A stretch of 12,684 bases of DNA from Spirochaetaceae bacterium (GTDB lineage Bacteria; Spirochaetota; Spirochaetia; Sphaerochaetales; Sphaerochaetaceae): the NCBI GenBank assembly GCA_016649775.1, contig JAENWY010000036.1, forward strand, positions 1 through 12,684, in the 5' to 3' direction. Positions within the stretch are counted from its first letter, which is position 1. Each line of letters starts with the position of its first letter. Of the stretch, positions 1-5,409 are shown piece after piece. The translations under genes were made by a program, and so were the position numbers. Under the pieces are notes generated by a model. It made no database searches. It saw only the letters and a program-made list of their open reading frames with translations, and was not told the DNA's origin.

Positions 1-218
1 GCAATATAAACTATATCAATACTATCATCTGCTAAAAGTTCATCAACAGTTTTATAAACTTTTGAAACATTATGACGTTTAGCAAAATCAATAGCTCTAC
101 AAAAAGTTCTATTATAAACACCAACTAAATTTGAATTCTCTGATTTATAAAGACCAGGACCACTTTTTACTTCTGTGACGTCTCCACAACCAATAATTGC
201 CCAATTAACTTCTTTCAT
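1..218 (-). CDS. Gfo/Idh/MocA-family NAD(P)-dependent oxidoreductase, N-terminal part
   Basis: Reading the minus strand from the ATG at 216-218 gives 72 complete codons before the left window edge; the C-terminus lies outside. The visible protein begins MKEVNWAIIGCGDVTEVKSG and is the first half of a Rossmann fold: a beta strand, then the glycine-rich dinucleotide-binding loop GCGDVTE at residues 10-16, then LVGVYNRT (second strand, with a residue positioned to read the cofactor ribose), a helix, and the strand that ends in DIVYIA. This pattern is typical of Gfo/Idh/MocA sugar or polyol dehydrogenases, which oxidise or reduce carbonyl groups with NAD(P). The substrate cannot be told because the C-terminal domain is missing. 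An AGGAGA ribosome binding site (complement of 226-231) lies 7 bases from the start and supports it. The gene is divergent from the deaminase at 691. Confidence 0.85.
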   Translation of the reverse strand, partial: MKEVNWAIIGCGDVTEVKSGPGLYKSENSNLVGVYNRTFCRAIDFAKRHNVSKVYKTVDELLADDSIDIVYI

Positions 219-360
219 TAATTTTTCTCCTAGTTTTGTTTTAATAAAGCAGGTTCGACTTTTTTGAACTATTTTCATTTATGTAGTCATTTTAAGTACT
301 TTCTAATAGTAGAATATAGCAAAATTTCCTTTTTGCCTATAATAATGTTTTTATTTTACT

Positions 361-374
361 CTTGAATTGTCAAG
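361..374. promoter_or_regulatory. Palindrome CTTGA-N4-TCAAG, possible operator
   Basis: CTTGA at 361-365 and TCAAG at 370-374 form a perfect inverted repeat with a 4-base spacer, and TCAAG is repeated directly at 375-379. On the minus strand it overlaps TTGACA/TTGACT -35-like hexamers upstream of the oxidoreductase gene, so a regulator binding here could block that promoter. The role is inferred from position and symmetry only. Confidence 0.3.
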
Positions 375-431
375 TCAAGTGCAACTAGATAACAATTATA
401 TTTTACACAGTTGTTGGGCTAATATTTTGAT

Positions 432-469
432 AATGAACTTAAAAAATTATATAAATAATGAAGTTCATT
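432..469. repeat. Inverted repeat, 9-base arms
   Basis: AATGAACTT at 432-440 and AAGTTCATT at 461-469 are perfect inverted arms separated by 20 bases. It may be a weak RNA hairpin or a pair of protein-binding half-sites in the divergent promoter region. In a sequence this AT-rich, chance pairing is a real alternative. Confidence 0.35.
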
Positions 470-559
470 TGGTCAATTATTATATTTCTTTAATTTAGAT
501 TTAAGTTGAAAGTATTTGTGAACTAATTAATCAACTTTTTAATCTATAAATAAAACTTT

Positions 560-590
560 TTGACTTTAACGAATAAATATATGCTATATT
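560..590 (+). promoter_or_regulatory. Possible sigma-70-type promoter for the deaminase gene
   Basis: TTGACT (560-565) is a good -35 box. TATATT (585-590) preceded by TGC (extended -10 style) is a plausible -10 box, with a spacer of 19 bases, which is on the long side. Transcription would begin near 597 and give a leader of about 94 bases containing the hairpin at 622-656. Confidence 0.45.
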
Positions 591-621
591 TATAAAAAAC
601 AAGTATTGTTAATTGTTTAAA

Positions 622-656
622 ATAATCAAATTTTTAAAATCAATGAATTTGATTAT
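622..656 (+). promoter_or_regulatory. Leader hairpin upstream of the deaminase gene
   Basis: ATAATCAAATT (622-632) and AATTTGATTAT (646-656) are perfect 11-base inverted arms around a 13-base loop. The hairpin ends 14 bases before the weak ribosome binding site AGGGG (671-675). It could stabilise the transcript or modulate translation. It lacks the conserved core of any riboswitch class I know. Confidence 0.45.
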
Positions 657-690
657 ATATATAATATATTAGGGGTAAAAAGAAAAATTT

Positions 691-1194
691 ATGGCTAAAA
701 TTAGTAGTGAGTCAATGAGTGAACAAGATATTGAATTATTATATGAAACAGTAAGAGTTGCTCACTTTTCTCTAGAACGAGGATGTTTTCCTTTTGGTGC
801 TTTACTTGTGGATAGTGATAAAAATATTCTTATAGAGAAAGGTAACAATATATTAGATTCTACAGCATTACATTCTGCATTATTAGTTATGATTGAAGCT
901 GGGAGAAGATATAGTCCTCTTTACTTAAAAAGTTGTTCATTATATTCTAATTTTGAACCATGTCCTATGTGCACTGGCGCCGCTTATTGGGCTAATATTG
1001 GAAGAATTGTTTATGGTTGTAGTAAAGAAAAACTTCAAGAGTTAACCTCTGATGATAAAAGAAATCCCGTTTTTTTGCTTTCTCCCCAAGATTTATTAAT
1101 TCATGGACAAAAGGATATAATAGTTGTAGGACCAACCACTGATAAAAAGTTGATTGATTCAATAATTAAAGATCATATTAATTTTTGGAAGTAA
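691..1194 (+). CDS. Nucleoside deaminase-like protein (cytidine/deoxycytidylate deaminase superfamily) with altered active site
   Basis: This 167-residue protein has the layout of zinc-dependent deaminases acting on nucleobases, nucleosides or tRNA adenosine: PFGALLVD (34-41), GNNILDSTA (51-59) before the first active-site helix, and the zinc motif PCPMC (90-94) followed by YWANIGRIVYG (99-109). The C-terminal half (KLQELTSDD, then HGQKDIIVVGP at 138-148) matches a subfamily of stand-alone bacterial nucleoside deaminases. The zinc ligands H61, C91 and C94 are all present. The usual HAE triad, whose glutamate shuttles protons, reads H61-S62-A63, and the segment seems one residue longer than the usual DxTxHAE spacing. 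The protein may therefore be inactive, have altered chemistry, or use another acid. The ATG at 691 follows a weak AGGGG site at 15 bases; a second ATG eight codons downstream is an alternative start. Fold certain, activity doubtful. Confidence 0.85.
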   Translation: MAKISSESMSEQDIELLYETVRVAHFSLERGCFPFGALLVDSDKNILIEKGNNILDSTALHSALLVMIEAGRRYSPLYLKSCSLYSNFEPCPMCTGAAYWANIGRIVYGCSKEKLQELTSDDKRNPVFLLSPQDLLIHGQKDIIVVGPTTDKKLIDSIIKDHINFWK

Positions 1195-1505
1195 TTATAA
1201 TTCAATTATTAACAAGATTATATTGGTTAATATATAAATATAGAAAAGATATTTTTAATACTATGTATATTTAGAGCCACTTTTTATCATTTCTTATATC
1301 TAGAAAATAAATTTAATGATATAAGTTATTCTATGAAAAAAAACTTAAATTATTTATAAAGTGGGGAAATTTAACAAGGTTTTTAATATCCGAGGATTCT
1401 TAATAGTTTATCAATTAAGGCTTATTATTCAATTATAGGTTAGAAAGAAGAAATTTAGTAAACAGTTTTTAATAGAACTTTATTTTTTGTCATAATTAAA
1501 TGAAT
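1195..1505. other. Convergent intergenic region with nested inverted repeats
   Basis: No coding gene is evident in these 311 bases between two convergent genes. CCACTTT (1277-1283) pairs with AAAGTGG (1358-1364), enclosing a perfect 8-base stem CTTATATC (1293-1300) with GATATAAG (1318-1325). The part from about 1361 to 1440 has more G than its surroundings, with short runs such as GTGGGG and CCGAGGA. It could be a small structured RNA or a gene remnant. I do not recognise any RNA family, and no clear intrinsic terminator with a T-run is visible for either neighbour. Confidence 0.4.
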
Positions 1506-1823
1506 TTAAAAAAAAGTAACATTTTTTGAATTTAATTCATTAAAACATTCCTTATACAAATCATCAAGGCTTTTTGTATCTGATTTTAAGATTTTCATTG
1601 GATCAAGTGCAAATAATTCAAGGCCTATTTCACTATAGCTTTTTTGTAGATTCTTATTAGAATACATTCCTAAATCTAATTTGAATCTAATATCCTGAAT
1701 ATCTTTAATAATATTATTACTTTTTAATAAAAGAGTCTCATCATTTTGTAGATTATATATTCTTATAATACCCTTTGTTGGCATTTTATTAAGAAATGGT
1801 GCTAGTTTTGGATCAATTAACAT
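1506..1823 (-). CDS. Small protein resembling a degenerate GIY-YIG domain
   Basis: This is a 105-residue minus-strand gene. Its start ATG (1821-1823) has a strong AGGAGA site (complement of 1831-1836) at 7 bases. The sequence KGIIRIYN (17-24), followed by a second strand around LLLKSNN (31-37), a helix, and LDLGMYSNKNLQKSYSEIG (49-67), follows the pattern of small GIY-YIG-like proteins of Firmicutes and spirochaetes, in which the corresponding segment is typically LxLGxHxNxxLQxxWxxYG. The nuclease residues appear lost: the GIY motif reads GII (18-20), the YIG motif is not visible, and the usual metal-binding glutamate after the last strand is not evident. It is probably not an active nuclease; its role is unknown. 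Assignment rests on recalled family patterns and is moderate. Confidence 0.55.
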   Translation of the reverse strand: MLIDPKLAPFLNKMPTKGIIRIYNLQNDETLLLKSNNIIKDIQDIRFKLDLGMYSNKNLQKSYSEIGLELFALDPMKILKSDTKSLDDLYKECFNELNSKNVTFF

Positions 1824-1980
1824 AAATTATTCTCCTGAGTTTTAAAAATAACAGAATACAAAAAATTGAACAATATTAATAGAAAGTGAAATTTATAATA
1901 ATTAAATGAGTTATTTTAATAAATAATTAAAAAAAACTAAAAAAACTAAAAATTGTTAAATTTATTTATATAAATTATTT

Positions 1981-2008
1981 TTGCGTTTTCGTATATATAA
2001 GATATACT
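1981..2008 (+). promoter_or_regulatory. Sigma-70-type promoter driving the 2052 small ORF
   Basis: TTGCGT (1981-1986) and TATACT (2003-2008) are separated by 16 bases, close to consensus in both boxes. Transcription would start near 2015, about 37 bases before the possible small ORF. The same TATACTA -10 core is used in front of the alkyltransferase gene (9822) and the gene at 10525. Confidence 0.5.
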
Positions 2009-2051
2009 AAAAAAGATTATCATAAAAGCTAAGAAAAAGGAGCTATTTTTA

Positions 2052-2099
2052 TTGGAATGTTTTAATATATTTTTTAAGAAAATGAATAAGAAGTATTAA
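2052..2099 (+). CDS. Possible 15-codon small ORF (MECFNIFFKKMNKKY)
   Basis: A TTG codon at 2052 lies 9 bases after a strong AAGGAG site (2037-2042) and just downstream of a near-consensus promoter. It opens a 15-codon frame ending at TAA 2097-2099. The peptide has a short aromatic/hydrophobic middle (CFNIFF) and a basic tail (KKMNKKY). An AT hairpin (2132-2158) follows 32 bases later. Promoter, ribosome site and frame together are better than expected by chance, but the start is not ATG and the ORF is too short to judge by codon use. Alternatives are a non-coding RNA, or a former gene start whose body has decayed. It is 388 bases upstream of atpE, with a separate promoter in between, so a leader-peptide role for the operon is unlikely. 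Confidence 0.3.
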   Translation: MECFNIFFKKMNKKY

Positions 2100-2131
2100 T
2101 CTTAAATAATTATCTGAGAGTATTTGAAATT

Positions 2132-2158
2132 AAATATATATATTGTAAGTATATATTT
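2132..2158 (+). repeat. AT-rich hairpin downstream of the small ORF
   Basis: AAATATATA (2132-2140) and TATATATTT (2150-2158) are perfect 9-base arms with a 9-base loop. An overlapping alternative stem pairs TTGTAA (2143-2148) with TTACAA (2157-2162). There is no long T-run after it, so terminator function is uncertain. Confidence 0.3.
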
Positions 2159-2311
2159 ACAACTATATATTTATTAACATAATGGAATTTTTGATTAATA
2201 TTATTAGTAAAAAAAAAATTTTACTTTTCGTAGGAAATTATATCAAAAATATATTCTCTATAAATCTTTGGAATATTTAAATTAGTTCATGACTTTTTAA
2301 ATAAAATAGCA

Positions 2312-2335
2312 ATATATAAAATTATTTTTATATAT
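2312..2335. repeat. 10-base AT hairpin upstream of the ATPase promoter
   Basis: ATATATAAAA (2312-2321) and TTTTATATAT (2326-2335) are perfect arms around a TTAT loop. It contains only A and T, so stability is low. It may help isolate the ATPase promoter from upstream transcription or may be chance. Confidence 0.3.
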
Positions 2336-2393
2336 ACCTCATCTATTGTTAATAAAAAAATGATAGAATTATTTAATTTGGAAAATTATTCAT

Positions 2394-2422
2394 TTGAAAA
2401 AACTATGCCAATTTAGTATAGT
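2394..2422 (+). promoter_or_regulatory. Sigma-70-type promoter of the V-type ATPase operon
   Basis: TTGAAA (2394-2399) and TATAGT (2417-2422) are separated by exactly 17 bases. Transcription would start near 2429, giving a leader of roughly 59 bases before atpE. The leader contains a small stem TTACT/AGTAA (2445-2449 with 2454-2458) followed by a short T-run, and then the strong AAGGAAGG ribosome site (2471-2478). Confidence 0.6.
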
Positions 2423-2487
2423 ATTTCATATATGCGTGTATATTTTACTATAAAGTAATTTTTATCTTATAAGGAAGGTATTATAAT

Positions 2488-3084
2488 ATGGCACAACAGA
2501 TTCAGGATTTGGTTGCTTCTATTCAGAAAGAAGGGATAGACAAGGCCAACAAACAAGCGACTCAAATTATTTCTGATGCAAATGAAAGAGCCAAAGAAAT
2601 TGTTAGCACTGCTAAAAAAGAAGCTATCAAGAAAATTTCTGATGCTGATAAAGAAATTGCACTTAGAGATCAAAGTGCTCAAGCTAGTTTACAACAAGCT
2701 TCTCGAGATGTTCAATTATCACTCAGAAAAGCAATTAGTAAACAACTTGATTCATTATTAGTAGATAAAGCTGGTGAAGCTTTTACAGGACAGAACTTAG
2801 TTAAGTTAATTAAAACAGTTATTTCATTAGATTTAACGGACTCTTCAACAACAGAATTACAGGTATCAGAGAAAGAATTTAAAGCTCTTGCTGCTGAAAT
2901 TACTAAAGAATTGGGTGCTGAAATTAAAAAAGGCCTAGAAATAAAACCTGTTAAAAACGTTAATGTTGGTTTCCGCTTAGCTGAAAAAGATGGTTCAGGT
3001 TACTTTGATTTCTCAGATGAAGCAACTGCAAATTTAATGAAACCTTTTCTTTCACCAGCAATAGCAGAAATAGTATTCAAATAG
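2488..3084 (+). CDS. atpE: V-type ATP synthase/ATPase subunit E (peripheral stalk)
   Basis: The 198-residue protein has the subunit E build. A long charged, alanine-rich N-terminal helix (about 8-95, with repeats like ISDANERAKEIVSTAKKEA) forms the peripheral stalk coiled coil. A globular C-terminal domain ends in GFRLAEKDGSGYFDFSDEA (about 161-179) and a final helix that binds the top of subunit B. E holds the A3B3 head still while the rotor turns. The start has a strong AAGGAAGG site 9 bases upstream and opens the operon. No gene for the usual stalk partner G/H is found in the window, as in the related operons of spirochaetes and chlamydiae. The next gene starts 9 bases after the stop. Note that atpE here means the V-type E subunit, not the F-type c subunit of the same symbol. 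Confidence 0.93.
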   Translation: MAQQIQDLVASIQKEGIDKANKQATQIISDANERAKEIVSTAKKEAIKKISDADKEIALRDQSAQASLQQASRDVQLSLRKAISKQLDSLLVDKAGEAFTGQNLVKLIKTVISLDLTDSSTTELQVSEKEFKALAAEITKELGAEIKKGLEIKPVKNVNVGFRLAEKDGSGYFDFSDEATANLMKPFLSPAIAEIVFK

Positions 3085-3093
3085 GAGAATAAA

Positions 3094-3627
3094 GTGGCTT
3101 CTTATTATTATTTAGTTTCTACATTACCAAGTTTAAGATGGGATAATGATGCCCCATTTAGCACAAGTGAATTCTTAACTATGTGTAAAGGTAATATATC
3201 AAAAAACGACTATAATATCATTGAGGAGACATTTTCAGGTAAACCAGTTTCATCTAGATATGTAAAGAATTGGCAAAAATTCGAATCAATGGTGAAAAAG
3301 GAAATGGCCGACCAACGTAGTAAAAAACTTAATATTCCGGGTGATAAATACAAAAACACCGGAGATAAAGAGTCTAGGATAGTTGAGAGTGTAAGAAATG
3401 CTCTTTCAGCCCCAAATGCCTTGGAAGGTGAGTTGCTCATTATGCAACTTTACTGGAAGTATCTCGATGATGAGAGTGCTAGTCATGTTTTTGATTTAGA
3501 AGGTCTTCTAGGCTTTTCTATTAAATTACAACTTTTACAAAGAAAGTCAATATTTAATAGAGAAGATGGAAATAAAGAATTTATTTCTTTATTATCTAAC
3601 CTTCAATCAAATATTATAGGCAATTAA
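3094..3627 (+). CDS. DUF2764 family protein of the V-type ATPase operon
   Basis: The 177-residue protein starts at GTG 3094 with an AGGAGA site (3083-3088) 5 bases ahead. Its opening ASYYYLVSTLPSLRWDNDAPF is the hallmark of the DUF2764 family, which is found between subunits E and A in V-type ATPase operons of spirochaetes, chlamydiae and Bacteroidetes. It has no signal peptide or membrane segment and is predicted mostly helical. In Enterococcus and Thermus operons the genes for C (rotor-ring adaptor) and F lie in this position, and neither is otherwise present here. An N-terminal tyrosine-rich start and a helical build are also seen in subunit C (AC39 family). A role as a divergent C-like adaptor is my inference, not established. 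The middle (about 68-110, lysine-rich) looks poorly ordered. Confidence 0.85.
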   Translation: MASYYYLVSTLPSLRWDNDAPFSTSEFLTMCKGNISKNDYNIIEETFSGKPVSSRYVKNWQKFESMVKKEMADQRSKKLNIPGDKYKNTGDKESRIVESVRNALSAPNALEGELLIMQLYWKYLDDESASHVFDLEGLLGFSIKLQLLQRKSIFNREDGNKEFISLLSNLQSNIIGN

Positions 3628-3639
3628 GTGGAGTAAAAT

Positions 3640-5397
3640 ATGGATAAAATGAATGGACGCGTCACCGGCGTCAACGGAAATATGGTAACTGTCGAATTTG
3701 ACAACGATATTTCTAAAAACGAGGTGGGTTATATTCACATTGGCGATATTCGTCTAAAGAGTGAAGTAATCAAAATTAATGGTAAATTAGCAAGTTTACA
3801 GGTTTTTGAATCAACCACTGGCGTAGCTGTTGGAGATGATGTTTCCTTTACTGATGAAATGCTTAGTGTAGAACTAGGACCAGGACTACTTCAACAAATT
3901 TATGATGGATTACAAAATCCACTACCAGATTTAGCTAAAGAGTGTGGTTTCTTTTTACAAAGAGGTGTTTACATGGATCCAATTCCTAATAAGGATTGGG
4001 ACTTTACACCTGTTGTTAAAATTGGCGATATTGTTACTCAAGGTGATACAATTGCTACAGTTCCTGAAGGCTTATTTAAGCACCAAATTATGGTACCTTT
4101 TACTTTTGAAGCAGTAGATTGGAAAGTTATTTCAATTGCTAAAAAAGGAATCTATAATGTTAGAGAAAAAATTGCAACAATTGAGAATCCTAAAGGTGAA
4201 ATTAAAGAATTAACAATGGTATTTTCATGGCCTGTAAAAAAAGCGATCAAAATATATGATGAAAGATTAAGACCTGATGAACCATTAGTTATGAAAGTTA
4301 GAGTTATTGATACTTTCCTTCCAGTTGCTAAGGGTGGTACCTTTTGTGTACCTGGACCTTTTGGTGCTGGTAAAACAGTTCTTCAACATATGGAAAGTAG
4401 AAATGCTGACGTTGACATTGTAATTATTGCAGCTTGTGGTGAAAGAGCAGGTGAAGTAGTAGAAGTATTAAAAGAATTCCCAGAATTGATTGATCCTAAA
4501 ACAGGAAAGTCCTTGATGGATAGAACTATTATTATTTGTAACACTTCTTCAATGCCTGTAGCAGCTCGTGAAGCATCTGTTTATACAGCGGTAACAATGG
4601 CTGAGTATTATAGACAAATGGGTCTTGATGTTCTTCTTTTAGCAGATTCAACTTCCAGATGGGCTCAAGCTATGAGAGAAATGAGTGGACGTCTTGAAGA
4701 AATTCCTGGTGAAGAAGCTTTCCCAGCTTATCTTGAAACTAGAATTGCAGAATTCTATGAAAGAGCAGGTAAAGTAAGACTTAAGGATGGTAGAACCGCT
4801 TCTGTTACAATTGGTGGTACAGTATCTCCTGCAGGTGGTAACTTTGAAGAACCTGTTACACAAGCAACATTAAAAGTTGTAGGTGCTTTCCACGGTTTAT
4901 CAAGAGAAAGATCTGATGCTCGTAAATATCCTGCTATTAATTCTTTAGAATCATGGTCGAAATATGAAGGAATTATTGATAATTCAAAAGTTGATTATGC
5001 AAGAAGTATCTTATTTAGAGGTGCTGAAGTTAATCAGATGATGAAAGTTATTGGTGAAGAAGGTACTTCTGTAGATGATTATATAGTTTATCAAAAATCA
5101 GAATTATTAGATTCAGTTTATTTACAACAGAATTCATTCGATTTAGTTGATGCTGCAGTTAGTGTTGTTCGTCAAAAATATTGTTTTAATAAATTATTTA
5201 GTGTTCTTATTTCTAATTTCAGATTAACAGCTAAAAAAGATGTCCGTTTATACTTTAATGAAGTTAGACAGAAATTCTTAGACTGGAATAATGTTGAGTT
5301 TGACGGTGAAAGATTTAAACAAATTGAAGGTGAAATCGACACATTGTACAAGAAAGAATTTACTAGCTTTAATGAAGCTAGTGAGAAATTACTATAA
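3640..5397 (+). CDS. atpA: V-type ATP synthase/ATPase catalytic subunit A
   Basis: The 585-residue protein is full length for subunit A. It has the N-terminal beta barrel (1-75), the large insertion typical of A subunits and absent from F-type beta (about 110-200), the Walker A loop GPFGAGKT (239-246, catalytic-site lysine K245), the GER motif with the catalytic glutamate (267-269), the Walker B strand VLLLADSTSRWA (331-342, D336), and the C-terminal helical domain. It hydrolyses or makes ATP at the A/B interface. The ATG at 3640 follows GTGGAG 7 bases upstream; an ATG three codons later is an alternative. Unlike its surroundings, the first 25 codons are GC-rich and can form a hairpin (3656-3672). 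A perfect hairpin near the end of the gene (5362-5382) precedes atpB. Confidence 0.97.
   Translation: MDKMNGRVTGVNGNMVTVEFDNDISKNEVGYIHIGDIRLKSEVIKINGKLASLQVFESTTGVAVGDDVSFTDEMLSVELGPGLLQQIYDGLQNPLPDLAKECGFFLQRGVYMDPIPNKDWDFTPVVKIGDIVTQGDTIATVPEGLFKHQIMVPFTFEAVDWKVISIAKKGIYNVREKIATIENPKGEIKELTMVFSWPVKKAIKIYDERLRPDEPLVMKVRVIDTFLPVAKGGTFCVPGPFGAGKTVLQHMESRNADVDIVIIAACGERAGEVVEVLKEFPELIDPKTGKSLMDRTIIICNTSSMPVAAREASVYTAVTMAEYYRQMGLDVLLLADSTSRWAQAMREMSGRLEEIPGEEAFPAYLETRIAEFYERAGKVRLKDGRTASVTIGGTVSPAGGNFEEPVTQATLKVVGAFHGLSRERSDARKYPAINSLESWSKYEGIIDNSKVDYARSILFRGAEVNQMMKVIGEEGTSVDDYIVYQKSELLDSVYLQQNSFDLVDAAVSVVRQKYCFNKLFSVLISNFRLTAKKDVRLYFNEVRQKFLDWNNVEFDGERFKQIEGEIDTLYKKEFTSFNEASEKLL
3656..3672 (+). 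promoter_or_regulatory. GC-rich hairpin in the first codons of atpA
   Basis: GACGC (3656-3660) and GCGTC (3668-3672) pair around a 7-base loop; GACGCGTC (3656-3663) is also self-complementary. The local base composition is far above the surrounding level. A stem this close to the start codon could slow initiation unless ribosomes arriving from the DUF2764 gene open it. Confidence 0.35.
5362..5382 (+). promoter_or_regulatory. Hairpin at the atpA-atpB junction
   Basis: ACTAGCTT (5362-5369) and AAGCTAGT (5375-5382) are perfect 8-base arms around TAATG. It lies inside the last codons of atpA, 13 bases before the atpB ribosome site AAGGA (5396-5400). No T-run follows, so it is not a terminator; mRNA processing or stabilisation is possible. 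Confidence 0.45.
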
Positions 5398-5409
5398 GGA
5401 CGGATAGAC

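Larger units (their letters stand above)
219..690. other. AT-rich divergent intergenic region with inverted repeats
   Basis: No gene is supported in these 472 bases between the minus-strand oxidoreductase and the plus-strand deaminase. The stretch contains a 14-base palindrome CTTGAATTGTCAAG (361-374), a 9-base inverted repeat (432-440 with 461-469), a possible plus-strand promoter (560-590) and an 11-base hairpin (622-656). A TTGACTTGACA sequence read on the minus strand (complement of 368-378) looks like one or two overlapping -35 boxes for the oxidoreductase, but I found no convincing -10 box at normal distance. Confidence 0.6.
1824..2487. other. Long AT-rich intergenic region upstream of the ATPase operon
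   Basis: These 664 bases contain no conserved gene. They hold a good promoter (1981-2008), a Shine-Dalgarno sequence with a possible 15-codon ORF (2052-2099), AT hairpins at 2132-2158 and 2312-2335, and the ATPase operon promoter (2394-2422) with its leader. An inverted repeat AGTAAAA/TTTTACT flanks an A-run near 2206-2226. Confidence 0.6.

Noticed and set aside
597..690. Purine-type riboswitch in the leader of the deaminase gene
   Set aside because: Only one AT stem is visible; the conserved three-way junction and loop sequences of purine riboswitches are absent.
2360..2416. Possible 18-codon ORF starting MIELFNLENYS before the ATPase promoter
   Set aside because: No Shine-Dalgarno sequence precedes it, and it overlaps the -35 box of the operon promoter.
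2445..2465. Attenuator in the leader of the ATPase operon (TTACT/AGTAA stem followed by T-run)
   Set aside because: The stem is only 5 pairs, nearly all A-T, and the T-run is short; too weak to call.
1824..2487. CRISPR array or origin-like repeats in the long intergenic region
   Set aside because: The repeats are short AT palindromes without regular spacing or repeated units, and no DnaA-box cluster was seen.
2467..2682. Minus-strand open frame of 71 residues overlapping the start of atpE
   Set aside because: It lies opposite the conserved atpE coding sequence and resembles no family; open antisense frames are common here.
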